The notes beneath the pieces are model-generated. The model was not told the origin of the DNA and ran no database searches. It saw only the letters and a program-made list of their open reading frames with translations. Shown piece after piece: positions 18,889 through 27,416 of a stretch of DNA of 64,000 bases (positions are counted from its first letter, which is position 1; every line of letters starts with the position of its first letter). The stretch is from Schlesneria paludicola DSM 18645. Lineage in GTDB: Bacteria > Planctomycetota > Planctomycetia > Planctomycetales > Planctomycetaceae. The translations under genes were made by a program, and so were the position numbers. Where the stretch lies: contig CAMCMU010000009.1 in the NCBI GenBank assembly GCA_945876035.1, positions 1-64,000 on the forward strand, read 5' to 3'.

Positions 18889-19335
18889 TCAACCGATTCG
18901 CTGCCGACATCGCATCAAGTAACCCTGCAACTCTGGAGCGCAGGTCCGTCCGTTGGGCGCCAACGTCGCACAATGGGCGGCGTCCGACTGAGCCTGCAAT
19001 ACTGCCGCGCGCGTCCGAGTGACGACGCCCTGCTCCACATCCGCCTCAATATCCGCTCGAGTGACACCGAAGCACGCGCACAGTGGAGCATCGATATCCT
19101 TGCTCGGGATCGGGCCGGTCACTAAGTCGCGTTTCACGACACTGGCAAAGTCATCGTAATACACGACGGCACAACGTCCGTTGGGACAGAAATAAGCGGA
19201 CTCGGCCAATTTCCGCCGAACGTCCGGCGGCAAGCGGGCGTTGAGCGTCAGCGGCCCCACTAAATGTCCCACAGATTCGCAGGCCGGACAACGGCTGTCC
19301 GATTGTTCTGACTCTCGCAAGAAGGCCTTGTTCAT
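18889..19335 (-). CDS. CopZ-type zinc-binding plus Bfd-like [2Fe-2S] protein
   Basis: The 148-residue product joins two metal-site patterns. Residues 16-60 have CPAC (C16, C19) and YFCPNGRCAVVYYDDF (C50, C55), as in the zinc-binding N-terminal domain of Archaeoglobus-type CopZ. Residues 84-135 have LCACFGVTRADIEADVE (C86, C88) and C122/C132, as in BFD-like [2Fe-2S] domains. The classic C-terminal copper-chaperone domain of CopZ is absent. It may be an electron-transfer or metal-handling adaptor. It begins 33 bp after the stop of the rlmI-like gene on the same strand, so the two probably form an operon. Confidence 0.75.
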   Translation of the reverse strand: MNKAFLRESEQSDSRCPACESVGHLVGPLTLNARLPPDVRRKLAESAYFCPNGRCAVVYYDDFASVVKRDLVTGPIPSKDIDAPLCACFGVTRADIEADVEQGVVTRTRAAVLQAQSDAAHCATLAPNGRTCAPELQGYLMRCRQRIG

Positions 19336-19368
19336 GTGAATTCCCGTCAGACTGAGGTCAGACGCAAT

Positions 19369-20703
19369 CTATTCCAGCCTCAACCAGAGTGATTTGAGGT
19401 ACTCACTTTCTGGGCAATGTGTCGCAATAGGATGATCGGCAGCGGCGCCACCATGGCCGATGATCTGGACCCGCCGTCCGACCTCGGGAGCGGCACAGAC
19501 GATCTTCGTGAATTCCGCACGATCGAGCAGTCCGGAGCAACTGCAACTGAGCATTGTTCCTCCCGGAGCGACAAGCTGCATGGCCAGCCGATTCAGATCG
19601 TAGTACTTGTGCTTTCCCTCTTCGATCTCTTCTCGCGATCGAATCAGCTTCGGCGGGTCGAGAACCACCACGTCGTACCGCTTTCCGTTGCGCAGCATGT
19701 CCCGCATATAGGCGAAGGCGTCGGCCTGAACGATACTCAATTTCAGGCGATTCAACTTCGCGTTCTCACGCGCTAGGGCGGCGGCATTGTCATCGAGTTC
19801 CACACCCGTCACCTCGGCCGCATTTCCCAGACGCAAGGCCTGAATGGCGAATCCACCTGTGTAGCAACACAGATCAAGGATCGACTTACCGCCACAAAAC
19901 TGGGCGACGAACTTTCTGTTGTCTCGCTGATCGCAGTAAAATCCCGTCTTTTGGCCGCCAATAAAATCGATGCGAAACTGAGTCCCCTGCTCGTGTACAA
20001 CCGATCTGGCGGGTACGCCCTCCGATCCGGTCGGTTCAGCGGCGAAGCCTTCATGATCTTCAGAAACCGGTGCCGAACGCATCACACCGTGCTTGGTTCC
20101 ACACAATGGCTCCAGCATCGTCAGAATCGCTTCGGCACGCTGATACATACCGAGGGAGTAACACTCGGCCACCAGCACATCGCCCAGACGGTCCACGATC
20201 AAACCCGGCAGACCATCCGCTTCAGCGTGAATCACGCGATACGCGTCAGTGACTTCGTCCAACTTGAGCAGATCACGACGCAACTCCACAGCCGCAATCA
20301 GCCGCTCAGACCACCACGCTGCATCAGGGCGGCGAACGCCCGTGCGCAACAACCGCACAGACATCTCAGCACGCGGATTGAAGAGGCCGAATCCCTGTGT
20401 GGCTCCGGCGGGTGAGACCACTTCCACGAGATCACCAGGCCGGGCCGACGGATCGAAATCACCGAGTTGCTTCCGATACAGAAACGGATGCCAAACAGGG
20501 CCTTTCGACACAATCTGTGGCAGCCGGTGATTCTCCTCGGGGCAGAGTCCCCGTTGCGCCAGCAGTTCAAACGGAGTGGCCGCCGACACGCGACGAGACT
20601 CTCGACGACGAGACCAGGATGCAGGGTCGGCCGATCGAGGTGACGAAGGAGACCGTCCCGAAGGACTGTCAGACGGCGGGCGAGAAGAACGTTCTGGAGA
20701 CAT
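19369..20703 (-). CDS. rlmI: RlmI-like class I SAM-dependent rRNA methyltransferase
   Basis: The family methylates cytosine-5 (C1962 in Escherichia coli 23S rRNA). After a 45-residue Ser/Arg/Pro-rich extension, the 444-residue protein has a PUA-like domain (about 60-130), the linker YRVIHAEADGLPGLIVDRLG, GQKTGFYCDQRDNRKFVAQF, the SAM site ILDLCCYTGGFAIQALRLG, the catalytic block VVVLDPPKLIRSREEIEEG and the late SCSCSG. These are the RlmI/RlmK-type signatures. A roughly 25-residue polar insertion lies before the catalytic domain. The ATG at 20703 includes the extension; a later start is possible. It is followed closely by the CopZ/Bfd-like gene. Confidence 0.88.
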   Translation of the reverse strand: MSPERSSRPPSDSPSGRSPSSPRSADPASWSRRRESRRVSAATPFELLAQRGLCPEENHRLPQIVSKGPVWHPFLYRKQLGDFDPSARPGDLVEVVSPAGATQGFGLFNPRAEMSVRLLRTGVRRPDAAWWSERLIAAVELRRDLLKLDEVTDAYRVIHAEADGLPGLIVDRLGDVLVAECYSLGMYQRAEAILTMLEPLCGTKHGVMRSAPVSEDHEGFAAEPTGSEGVPARSVVHEQGTQFRIDFIGGQKTGFYCDQRDNRKFVAQFCGGKSILDLCCYTGGFAIQALRLGNAAEVTGVELDDNAAALARENAKLNRLKLSIVQADAFAYMRDMLRNGKRYDVVVLDPPKLIRSREEIEEGKHKYYDLNRLAMQLVAPGGTMLSCSCSGLLDRAEFTKIVCAAPEVGRRVQIIGHGGAAADHPIATHCPESEYLKSLWLRLE

Positions 20704-21109
20704 GCATTTGATGGTAGTAAATGCTCTCGCGACTCACAACGCGAACCAGACGAAACGTCGCTTCTCGAGTCCAATGTCACTCCGACAGGGTGCACACCAG
20801 GCAACGGGCTCGAACGCGTATTGACAACCGAATCGGCCCACGCCTCAGGAGTGGGTTACCGGCCTTGGATGGGAGATCCCGATCCGCCTGTTGCTCGCCA
20901 CCAACGCCCTCCTTTTGGATCCACGTAGGTTGTGTCGATTGAAGTTATGCTGGCTATCTTTCGCCGAATCACTGTTCGACCACATCTTGTAGATTTCTAT
21001 TTGATTTCCATAGGATTATTGTGGTTCGTTATTCCTATGGTAACGTTATGCTTATTTTTTCGCCAATTGGCGTGATCACCATCCTGTTGATTTCCAGAAG
21101 GTTTATAAC
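20704..21109. other. Intergenic region upstream of the lipase gene
   Basis: No gene recognised. The last 110 bases before the lipase are A/T-rich and carry an inverted repeat (21008-21015 with 21033-21040), the 8-bp palindrome TAACGTTA at 21041-21048, and a T6 tract. This is probably the control region of the lipase gene. Confidence 0.5.
21008..21040. promoter_or_regulatory. Inverted repeat CCATAGGA-N17-TCCTATGG upstream of lipase
   Basis: Perfect 8-bp arms lie about 70 bp before the lipase ATG, next to the palindrome TAACGTTA. The position fits an operator, or a hairpin in the leader if transcription starts upstream. No regulator gene is adjacent. Confidence 0.4.
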
Positions 21110-22318
21110 ATGCTTGTAGGGGGCTCGAATCTTGCTTTCGCACGCCAATTCAAATCGGCAGTCTTGCCAATCGTCATGCTTGCGATGATCGCCTGTGTTT
21201 GTCAGCAGACGCAGGCCCAGAGCATGTGGTGCCCGGCTGATCTCAATCGGGATCATGTTGTCAACCAAGGCGATCTTGTCGTGCTGCTCCTGAATTGGGG
21301 ACGAACTTCAACGCCGATCCCGGCGGACATCAATAAAGATGGTTGGGTCAATAAGCAAGACATGGCAATACTGTTTCTCGCGTGGGGTCAGTGCCCTACC
21401 ACAATATCCCCCAACGTGGCGTGGGCACTTTGCAATTACGTTGATCACGTCTCTGGCACACCACCGATGCCGCAACTTCCCGTCCCCGAAGGATGGCAAA
21501 TAATCTGGGAACCGATGACTGATGTGGGCGGCAGTTATGCGGTGGTCTTTCAGAAACTCGGGACTCCGTGTACGAGTTGCAACAAATTAACAACGCGGCA
21601 AGTGACTTACGCTCTAGCGATTCAAGGGACGCAAAACATTGCCGACGTGCTGAACGATTTTGCCATTACGCCGCAGGTGTCATTCCCTTCAATTGCCGCG
21701 GCCCAGATTGCAACGGGCTCGCAGACAGCTCTGATGAACACGCTTAACCTGCTGCAGGCCACCAATGGAGACGCTCAGTCGCTGCAGAGCTTTCTGATGT
21801 CACTCAACAGAAGGGATCAATTGCTTGTGACTGGCCACAGCCTTGGCGGAAATGTGACATCGGTCATCGTTCCTTGGATTGCATCTCATGTCCCCGCATT
21901 CGGCCCCAACACCATGCCCTTGAGCCGTTTACCATCCAACCTGACCGCGATTACGTTTGCTGCACCGACTGCGGGAAACCCTGCATTTGCCACATTTCTC
22001 AACGACAATCCCGCGAACTACGCGGCCTATTTTAATTCGAATGATGTCGTACCCCATGCTTGGGCGACGAGCGGGGTTTTGAGTATCGACAATATCGACG
22101 CTCTTTACAGTCCGGTGGGCGCGTCCGTTCCGGCATCCGTCACGTTATTTCTGAACGTAAAAAAGCTGGCGATGCAAAAGGCTGGAGTGACGTATATGCA
22201 AACCCAAGGAACGATGTTTACCTATCCGCTGCAGACACCACCCCCGGGAACCAGCAATCTGTGGACTTGGCAACTGAGTTACCAACACAACGACGCCTAC
22301 GATTTGACTTATCCCTGA
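21110..22318 (+). CDS. Secreted class 3 lipase-like alpha/beta hydrolase with N-terminal dockerin-like repeats
   Basis: The ATG at 21110 follows AGAAGG. The 402-residue product has a signal peptide (residues 1 to about 37), then two dockerin-type EF-hand loops: ADLNRDHVVNQGDLVVLLLN (about 43-62) and ADINKDGWVNKQDMAILFLA (about 72-91), each with the Ca2+-ligating D-x-N-x-D pattern. The remainder is a lipase domain with nucleophile motif GHSLGG (S244), probable Asp in FNSNDVVPHAW (D312) and His in SYQHNDAYDLT (H393). The order dockerin first, catalytic domain second is less usual than a C-terminal dockerin. Substrate is unknown; the protein is probably exported and possibly docked to a cell-surface partner. 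Confidence 0.85.
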   Translation: MLVGGSNLAFARQFKSAVLPIVMLAMIACVCQQTQAQSMWCPADLNRDHVVNQGDLVVLLLNWGRTSTPIPADINKDGWVNKQDMAILFLAWGQCPTTISPNVAWALCNYVDHVSGTPPMPQLPVPEGWQIIWEPMTDVGGSYAVVFQKLGTPCTSCNKLTTRQVTYALAIQGTQNIADVLNDFAITPQVSFPSIAAAQIATGSQTALMNTLNLLQATNGDAQSLQSFLMSLNRRDQLLVTGHSLGGNVTSVIVPWIASHVPAFGPNTMPLSRLPSNLTAITFAAPTAGNPAFATFLNDNPANYAAYFNSNDVVPHAWATSGVLSIDNIDALYSPVGASVPASVTLFLNVKKLAMQKAGVTYMQTQGTMFTYPLQTPPPGTSNLWTWQLSYQHNDAYDLTYP

Positions 22319-22800
22319 TTTGGACCACGTAAAAATCCGGCACCCAATTTTGAGAAGGTACCGGCAACCGTAACATCGGCTTACCGAAACCGCGGATCTA
22401 TTCGCGGGACGACACAGATCGGTAAGGCGGTCGTTGTAGGCGGCTCTGCGATACACATCCGCAATCGTAAGCTCTCCCCGATGACTGGCGGCCAAAACAC
22501 GACCGAAAGACGGAGAAGAGACCTGTCCCTCAGCCACGGCCCTTCCGCCACCTGCCCCCACAGACAACTTGCATCAAGTCATTCGGCCACGCGCAGGCGT
22601 GATGCATCTCCGTGGCGATGCCGTTGATGGCGAACAAGGCTGCCGAGATCGCGTGTCAAACAGAGGGGCGGATCAAGGGTGGATAATGCACTCATCCCAT
22701 TTCGACAGCCCCACGATTCCATTAAGATATCGCCCGAAACAGTCATCCACATTTTTCACTCATCTTCGGGCCTCTTGGACATTTTATAGGAATTTTGACC
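22319..22800. other. Intergenic stretch, no recognised gene
   Basis: Open frames on both strands lack known motifs. A minus-strand segment at about 22400-22560 is protein-like (FGRVLAASHRGELTIADVYR) but has no recognisable family and may be a fossil fragment. The final 60 bp before the nuclease gene are A/T-rich. Confidence 0.35.
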
Positions 22801-23718
22801 GTGTCATGGGCAAGCCATCGTAGATCACGTTTAAAGTGTCTTTCATTCACTCTCTCCGCACTTTTCGCCTTGGTGCCGACACTGCTCTGTGCGAGCGCAC
22901 TGGCACAGGCATTGGAGAAAATCCCTGCCTGCAGCGTGGTTCCAACAACGTGGGGGGATGGTGATAGTTTTTTGATACAAACCAAAGGCGGCATTCAGCA
23001 TACGGTTCGCCTGTATGGAGTGGACTGCATCGAAATGCATGTGACTGATGAGACCGATGCGCGTCGATTGCGTGCACAACGTCGCTACTTCGGAGTCTCC
23101 GAAGTCGGTGGTTCCCCGCAAGCCTCGATCGCTCTCGCTAAGGAAACAGGCAAACTCGCCGCTGCGGAAACAGCGAGAGCCTTGTCGCAACCGTTCACCA
23201 TTCACACCTCGTTCGCCGACGCACGCGGTGATGCGAAGTTTAAGCGGATCTATGCGTTTGTGACGACCGCGGACGGTGAGGATCTCGGTGAACGCCTTGT
23301 TCGTCTCGGCTTGGCACGTGCCTTCGGTGTCTACCGCGAAACACCCGATGGAAAGCACTACGATGTTTATCGCGAAAAGCTACGCGATCTCGAGCTCCGC
23401 GCCTCGAAGAAAGAAAACGGTATCTGGGCGAAAACCGACTGGGATAAACTTCCCTCAGAACGCGCACTTCAACGCGACGAAGAGGCCGAACTCAGCCTCG
23501 CTAAGGGATCAAAAAAAATATCACCGGCGGCTGTATTTGATGTGAATAGTGCCGATCGCGATCAACTCTTAAGCATTCCTGGAGTGGGTGAGGTGATGGC
23601 CAATCGGATCATTCAAGGACGGCCCTACACAACCTCTGATGATCTGGGCAAGGTCGAAGGCATCGGACCAAAAACCCTCGAGTCGCTCCGAAAATATCTG
23701 CGTACCACTCCTCAATAA
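22801..23718 (+). CDS. Secreted thermonuclease (SNase) domain fused to ComEA-like helix-hairpin-helix
   Basis: The GTG at 22801, with AGGA at 22788-22791, is preferred over a TTG six bases earlier. The 305-residue product has a signal peptide (LSFTLSALFALVPTLLCASA). An SNase/TNase domain follows (GDGDSFLIQTKGGIQHTVRL, YGVDCIE, KFKRIYAFV, DLGERLVRLGLARAF, then KENGIW), with the catalytic Arg and Glu positions recognisable. The last 60 residues form a ComEA-type HhH DNA-binding domain (DVNSADRDQLLSIPGVGEVM and KVEGIGPKTLESLRKYL). The combination suggests an exported nuclease that binds DNA directly, possibly for nutrient DNA use. It appears monocistronic. Confidence 0.88.
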   Translation: MSWASHRRSRLKCLSFTLSALFALVPTLLCASALAQALEKIPACSVVPTTWGDGDSFLIQTKGGIQHTVRLYGVDCIEMHVTDETDARRLRAQRRYFGVSEVGGSPQASIALAKETGKLAAAETARALSQPFTIHTSFADARGDAKFKRIYAFVTTADGEDLGERLVRLGLARAFGVYRETPDGKHYDVYREKLRDLELRASKKENGIWAKTDWDKLPSERALQRDEEAELSLAKGSKKISPAAVFDVNSADRDQLLSIPGVGEVMANRIIQGRPYTTSDDLGKVEGIGPKTLESLRKYLRTTPQ

Positions 23719-24700
23719 GGCTCGCGTGCCAGATCTCGCCATACGTCAATCCCATTCGTTCGGCCCGGTTGATGCTTGAACTGCTCCTCTCTTCGTGGTT
23801 TATGGCTTTGTGGCCATGGAGGTCGAGGCCGCGTCAAAAGGTAATCGAGCCGTGATTGCCGTCTCCGTTACGCAGGAGTCCGCCAGTAAGGTGGCGGACG
23901 GGGTCACATTGCACGTGAAATCCGCAAACACTTCGAGGCCATGCGCTTCCCGAAACTGCCGGACACGTTCGTGGAGCTGTTCGTCAACACAAGACAGCTG
24001 CGAGGCGAGGATCACCCCGTCGGTGCATTGCGCTCGAAGACGGAAACCACGGGAAGACTCTCTGCGGGCGATCCGGTCAAGATCGACCATGCGGCCCCAA
24101 ACGTCCGATTCGGGCAACCGTTAGAACTGCCGAGCCAAGGTCGACTTCGATGCCGCATGGCAAACGGCTTCGTCGGAAACAAAGTCGTCACATCGAAGCG
24201 ACTATCCTACACAGGAGTACATCGCGATCGGCGCTCCGAGCCAGATTACTGAATATTTCAATGAGGATTGGTTCTACCCATGGCAGTCGGAGTGCGGCCT
24301 CCCCTGCTGCGTTTGCTGTGTAGCGGAGCGAAAACCCGAACCGAACGACCACACTCGCCCCCCCCCCGCACAGCACAGCACAGCACAGCACAGCCGTTCA
24401 TTGGCCAGACTGAGTTGTTGATCATCGACCGAATCGAGTTCGGCATTACAAATATCGTCCCGAGTTCGTTGCTGATCGCCGGTCGCGGGCCGCATTCGAA
24501 AAGTGTCTTTCGAAGACGTTCGCGGAGAAGCCCCCGTCTCTTCGGCGCCGAGGTGACGCTCTTCCGTTCGATGATCTTCATCCGGGGATCGATCTTGACT
24601 GCGGCCGCGTTTTCTGAGAATTCTCGCCAGACGTTGGAATGAATCCTCGTTCGTGTACTCTGAGAATACACTCGACTGCTCGTTTCGGACACATTATAGC
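23719..24700. other. Nearly 1 kb without a recognised gene; contains C10 and GCACA repeats
   Basis: Between 23790 and 24250 both strands carry frames of about 100 codons with some protein-like character (plus: MRFPKLPDTFVELFVNTRQL; minus: FRLRAQCTDGVILASQLSCV) that change frame mid-way. I read this as a decayed gene of unknown family. From 24358 there is a homopolymer and microsatellite. The last 60 bp probably hold the lpxB promoter. Confidence 0.35.
24358..24393. repeat. C10 tract followed by five GCACA units
   Basis: C at 24358-24367, then GCACA repeated five times at 24368-24392. Both are slippage-prone. They lie about 310 bp before lpxB and outside any supported gene. Confidence 0.9.
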
Positions 24701-25876
24701 ATGCACGTCTTTTTCTCTGCCGGTGAAGCGAGTGGCGACCAACATGCGGCCCATCTGATCGCCGAGCTAAAACGCCGCCGACCCGAACTGCGTGCCTCCG
24801 GCTTTGGTGGTCCGGCGATGGATCGCGCCGGCTGCGCCGTGTTGTTTCCGCTGACAACGATGGCCGTCATGGGTCCGTTTCAGACGCTGCCGCTGATCTG
24901 GAAGTTTTTTAAACTGGTCCAGCAAGCCGAAGAATACTTCAAGCGACATCGGCCCGACCTAGTGATTCTCGTCGATTTTCCAGGCTTCAACTGGTGGATT
25001 GCCAGCAAGGCCAAAGCGGCAGGAATCCCGGTGATCTACTACATGCCCCCGCAATTATGGGCCTGGGCACCATGGCGAATTCGGCGCGTCCGCAAGTACA
25101 TCGACCTCGTGCTATCCGGGCTAACGTTTGAGACTGAGTGGTACGCCAAACGCGGCGTACCCGTGCTCTACGTCGGCCATCCGTTTTTCGATGAAGTGGC
25201 CGAACATCAACTCGACAAATCGTTTCAGCGTGAGTGGACATCGGACACAGCTCCGACCGTTGCGTTGCTGCCAGGTTCACGTCGACAGGAAGTGATACGC
25301 AGTTGGCCGGTGATTTTAGAAGCAGCGCGGCAACTGCACCAGCGTCATCCACACGTGAACTTTCTCGTCGCCAATTACACAGAAAGTCAACGGCGGTTTT
25401 GCGTTGAACAATACCAACAACTGCAACAAGAGTTGCCGCTGTCATTTTTTGTCGGCAAGACGTCAGAGATCATCGACCTAGCGGACTGTGCCATTATGGT
25501 CTCCGGATCGGTCAGCTTGGAAATGTTGGCCCGACGTACTCCGGCCGTCGTGCTTTATCGAATGTCTTGGCCGATGTACTTGTTTGCCAGACTGCTGATC
25601 ACGGTCAAGCATATGTCGCTGCCAAATTTGATCGCCGGGAGAACACTGATGCCCGAGTATGTCAGTGTTGGCAGTCCCGCCCCGGCCACCGCAGCCATCG
25701 TCGAAGATATCGATCGCTGGTTGAGTGACTCTCGCAAGCTTGAGGCCGCTCGCGAAGAACTCGAACAATTGCGACAGCAAATCTATACCACGGGGGCCAC
25801 GGGTCGAGTGGCCGAGGTCGTACTGCAACGACTGGAACAGTCGCTGGCCGATGATCGCGAGCGCGCGGCCGCATGA
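24701..25876 (+). CDS. lpxB: Lipid-A-disaccharide synthase
   Basis: LpxB joins UDP-2,3-diacylglucosamine and lipid X into the lipid A disaccharide at the inner membrane. The 391-residue protein starts at ATG 24701 with the family N-terminus MHVFFSAGEASGDQHAA. It has FGGPAMDRAGCAVLFPL, LVILVDFPGFNWWIA, YYMPPQLWAWAPWRIRRVRK, ALLPGSRRQEV and SGSVSLEMLARRTPAVVLYR, all typical. Length is normal. The gene supports an LPS-type outer membrane in this organism. No other lpx genes are adjacent. Confidence 0.95.
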   Translation: MHVFFSAGEASGDQHAAHLIAELKRRRPELRASGFGGPAMDRAGCAVLFPLTTMAVMGPFQTLPLIWKFFKLVQQAEEYFKRHRPDLVILVDFPGFNWWIASKAKAAGIPVIYYMPPQLWAWAPWRIRRVRKYIDLVLSGLTFETEWYAKRGVPVLYVGHPFFDEVAEHQLDKSFQREWTSDTAPTVALLPGSRRQEVIRSWPVILEAARQLHQRHPHVNFLVANYTESQRRFCVEQYQQLQQELPLSFFVGKTSEIIDLADCAIMVSGSVSLEMLARRTPAVVLYRMSWPMYLFARLLITVKHMSLPNLIAGRTLMPEYVSVGSPAPATAAIVEDIDRWLSDSRKLEAAREELEQLRQQIYTTGATGRVAEVVLQRLEQSLADDRERAAA

Positions 25877-26285
25877 ATCGACGCTCGATCGATTTCACGG
25901 CTTTAATGAGCGTGCTGAATGATTTTCTCTTTCGGGCGAGTCCGTGTCGCGGCGAGGATCTGATGAGCCGTAATACCGATTGTTCTCACCAGCGTGATGG
26001 CCTCACCATCGACGATATCGCATTGTCATTCCGGCGGGCGGTCCTCCTCGAAATCTTTTCGGGCGTTTCCGCCAGCGTCTGGCTCGAACGATGACAAAGA
26101 ACCACTCTTTGTTTTTGGTGCCGAAATTCAGGGCTGACAGATCGGCCATAGGAAGGGCGTTGGTGAGCCCGCGAAGCCGCCGGATTAAGGCAAAAAAACT
26201 TGGAAAAAATAGCGATGAGTGATAACATTCGATCGGCACCCTTGGTAGTTGTGGAGGCAGCACAAAACATGGCTCAGGTCTAACA
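25877..26285. other. Intergenic stretch, no recognised gene
   Basis: Several frames are open on both strands, including a GC-rich minus-strand block 26040-26180 (ARRWRKRPKRFRGGPPAGMT), but none matches a family. The openness in more than one frame suggests composition rather than coding. It could be a member of a dispersed repeat, but no second copy was found in this window. Confidence 0.35.
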
Positions 26286-26852
26286 ATGAACTTTATTGAC
26301 TTGGCTGATGGCGGGTGGATTCTTGACGATGACACCTTCCTGCCGCCGAATATTGCTGACCGTTATTTCGTCGAGTTGCGAGATCACTGCTACTGGGAGC
26401 AGAAGCCGGGCATCTTCGGATCCATGCAACCCCGATTGACGGCCGCTTATGGCGATCAGGGGATCACCTATCGGTATTCCGGCACAATCAACGTCGCTCG
26501 ACCTTGGACTCCCCTCTTGCTGGAGATCAAGGAGAAGATCGAAGCGGTTCAAGGGCCGTACAATTATTGTTTGCTGAATCGTTATCGATCAGGATCGGAC
26601 AGCATGGGCTGGCATGCCGACGATGAACCGGAGATGGGGAACAGCATCGGTTCGCTCTCATTGGGAGCAACACGGACGTTTCGAATCCGACATAATGTCT
26701 CTAAACAAACAAGGACCTTTCTCATGGGCCATGGAGCACTAATCATCATGGCCGGAACCATGCAACAGTTCTGGCAACATCACGTTCCGAAGACCACGCA
26801 GAATGTCGGTGAACGAATCAATCTCACGTTCCGAAAGATCCTCAAGGAATAG
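26286..26852 (+). CDS. alkB: AlkB-like alpha-ketoglutarate/Fe(II)-dependent DNA repair dioxygenase
   Basis: AlkB enzymes oxidatively remove alkyl groups (1-methyladenine, 3-methylcytosine) from nucleic acids. The 188-residue product keeps the full active site: H110 and D112 in SMGWHADDE, the distal His in FWQHHVPK (H165), and the 2-oxoglutarate Arg residues in GERINLTFRKI (R177, R183). The substrate-loop region YNYCLLNRYRSGSDSMGWH resembles the ALKBH2/plant-type branch rather than classic Escherichia coli AlkB. The ATG at 26286 gives a normal length. It is followed five bases later by a secreted-protein gene. Confidence 0.92.
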   Translation: MNFIDLADGGWILDDDTFLPPNIADRYFVELRDHCYWEQKPGIFGSMQPRLTAAYGDQGITYRYSGTINVARPWTPLLLEIKEKIEAVQGPYNYCLLNRYRSGSDSMGWHADDEPEMGNSIGSLSLGATRTFRIRHNVSKQTRTFLMGHGALIIMAGTMQQFWQHHVPKTTQNVGERINLTFRKILKE

Positions 26853-26857
26853 CCGCC

Positions 26858-27385
26858 ATGCGGGAATTTCTTATCTTTGTTGTTGTCCTAGCCACCGTAT
26901 TCAACACCGGCAGCATCAATACGGCCAACGAATTCTCGTTCAAGATCACGACCAAACATGATCACGATCATGTCGTAGTCACCGTCGAAAATGATAAGAC
27001 CGTCTTTTCCGTCCACAGTCCGCGGGGAATCGGCCAAGCAGTTATCGAACAATCCGATCCGAAGTGGCCGGAAAGCATGATACTCAGACTGCATTTGAAC
27101 GGTCTGGAGAGATTCCAGATCACCAATGGGAAAATCACGCTCTCTGCGGCGGAATTCCGTCACCCTGATGGACAAAACGTCCGACTGTGGAAGGATGGCC
27201 ACGAAGACTTGCCACTGGACTCCAAAAGTCCGTACTGGATGGAGATTCGCAGGATCGGCGGAGACGGCAAACCCGCTACGGCGATTCCTCGGAAAGGGGG
27301 CTACTTGGAGATGCTGTTGCCCAAAACATTCTTCGAGGGTCATCCGAAGTCGGTCACATTGAACTGGATCGATTTTTATCGTTGA
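26858..27385 (+). CDS. Conserved secreted planctomycete protein, unknown function
   Basis: The 175-residue product has a signal peptide (MREFLIFVVVLATVFNTGSI) and a compact beta-rich body with the features RGIGQAVIEQSDPKWPESMI, LRLHLNGLERFQITNGKITL, KSPYWMEIRRIGGDGKPATA and the end FFEGHPKSVTLNWIDFYR. I recognise the pattern as a recurrent planctomycete family of unassigned function. It begins five bases after the alkB-like stop and is probably in the same transcript, although a link between DNA repair and an exported protein is not obvious. Confidence 0.75.
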   Translation: MREFLIFVVVLATVFNTGSINTANEFSFKITTKHDHDHVVVTVENDKTVFSVHSPRGIGQAVIEQSDPKWPESMILRLHLNGLERFQITNGKITLSAAEFRHPDGQNVRLWKDGHEDLPLDSKSPYWMEIRRIGGDGKPATAIPRKGGYLEMLLPKTFFEGHPKSVTLNWIDFYR

Positions 27386-27416
27386 ATCGCGTGGGACGTC
27401 GAGTCCGAGCGAAGTA

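Noticed and set aside
22569-22823. 84-codon plus-strand frame before the nuclease gene
   Set aside because: Runs into the signal-peptide region of the nuclease in another frame and has no recognisable feature.
24258-24857. 199-codon minus-strand frame over the start of lpxB
   Set aside because: Overlaps the lpxB start and low-complexity repeats; no known domain.
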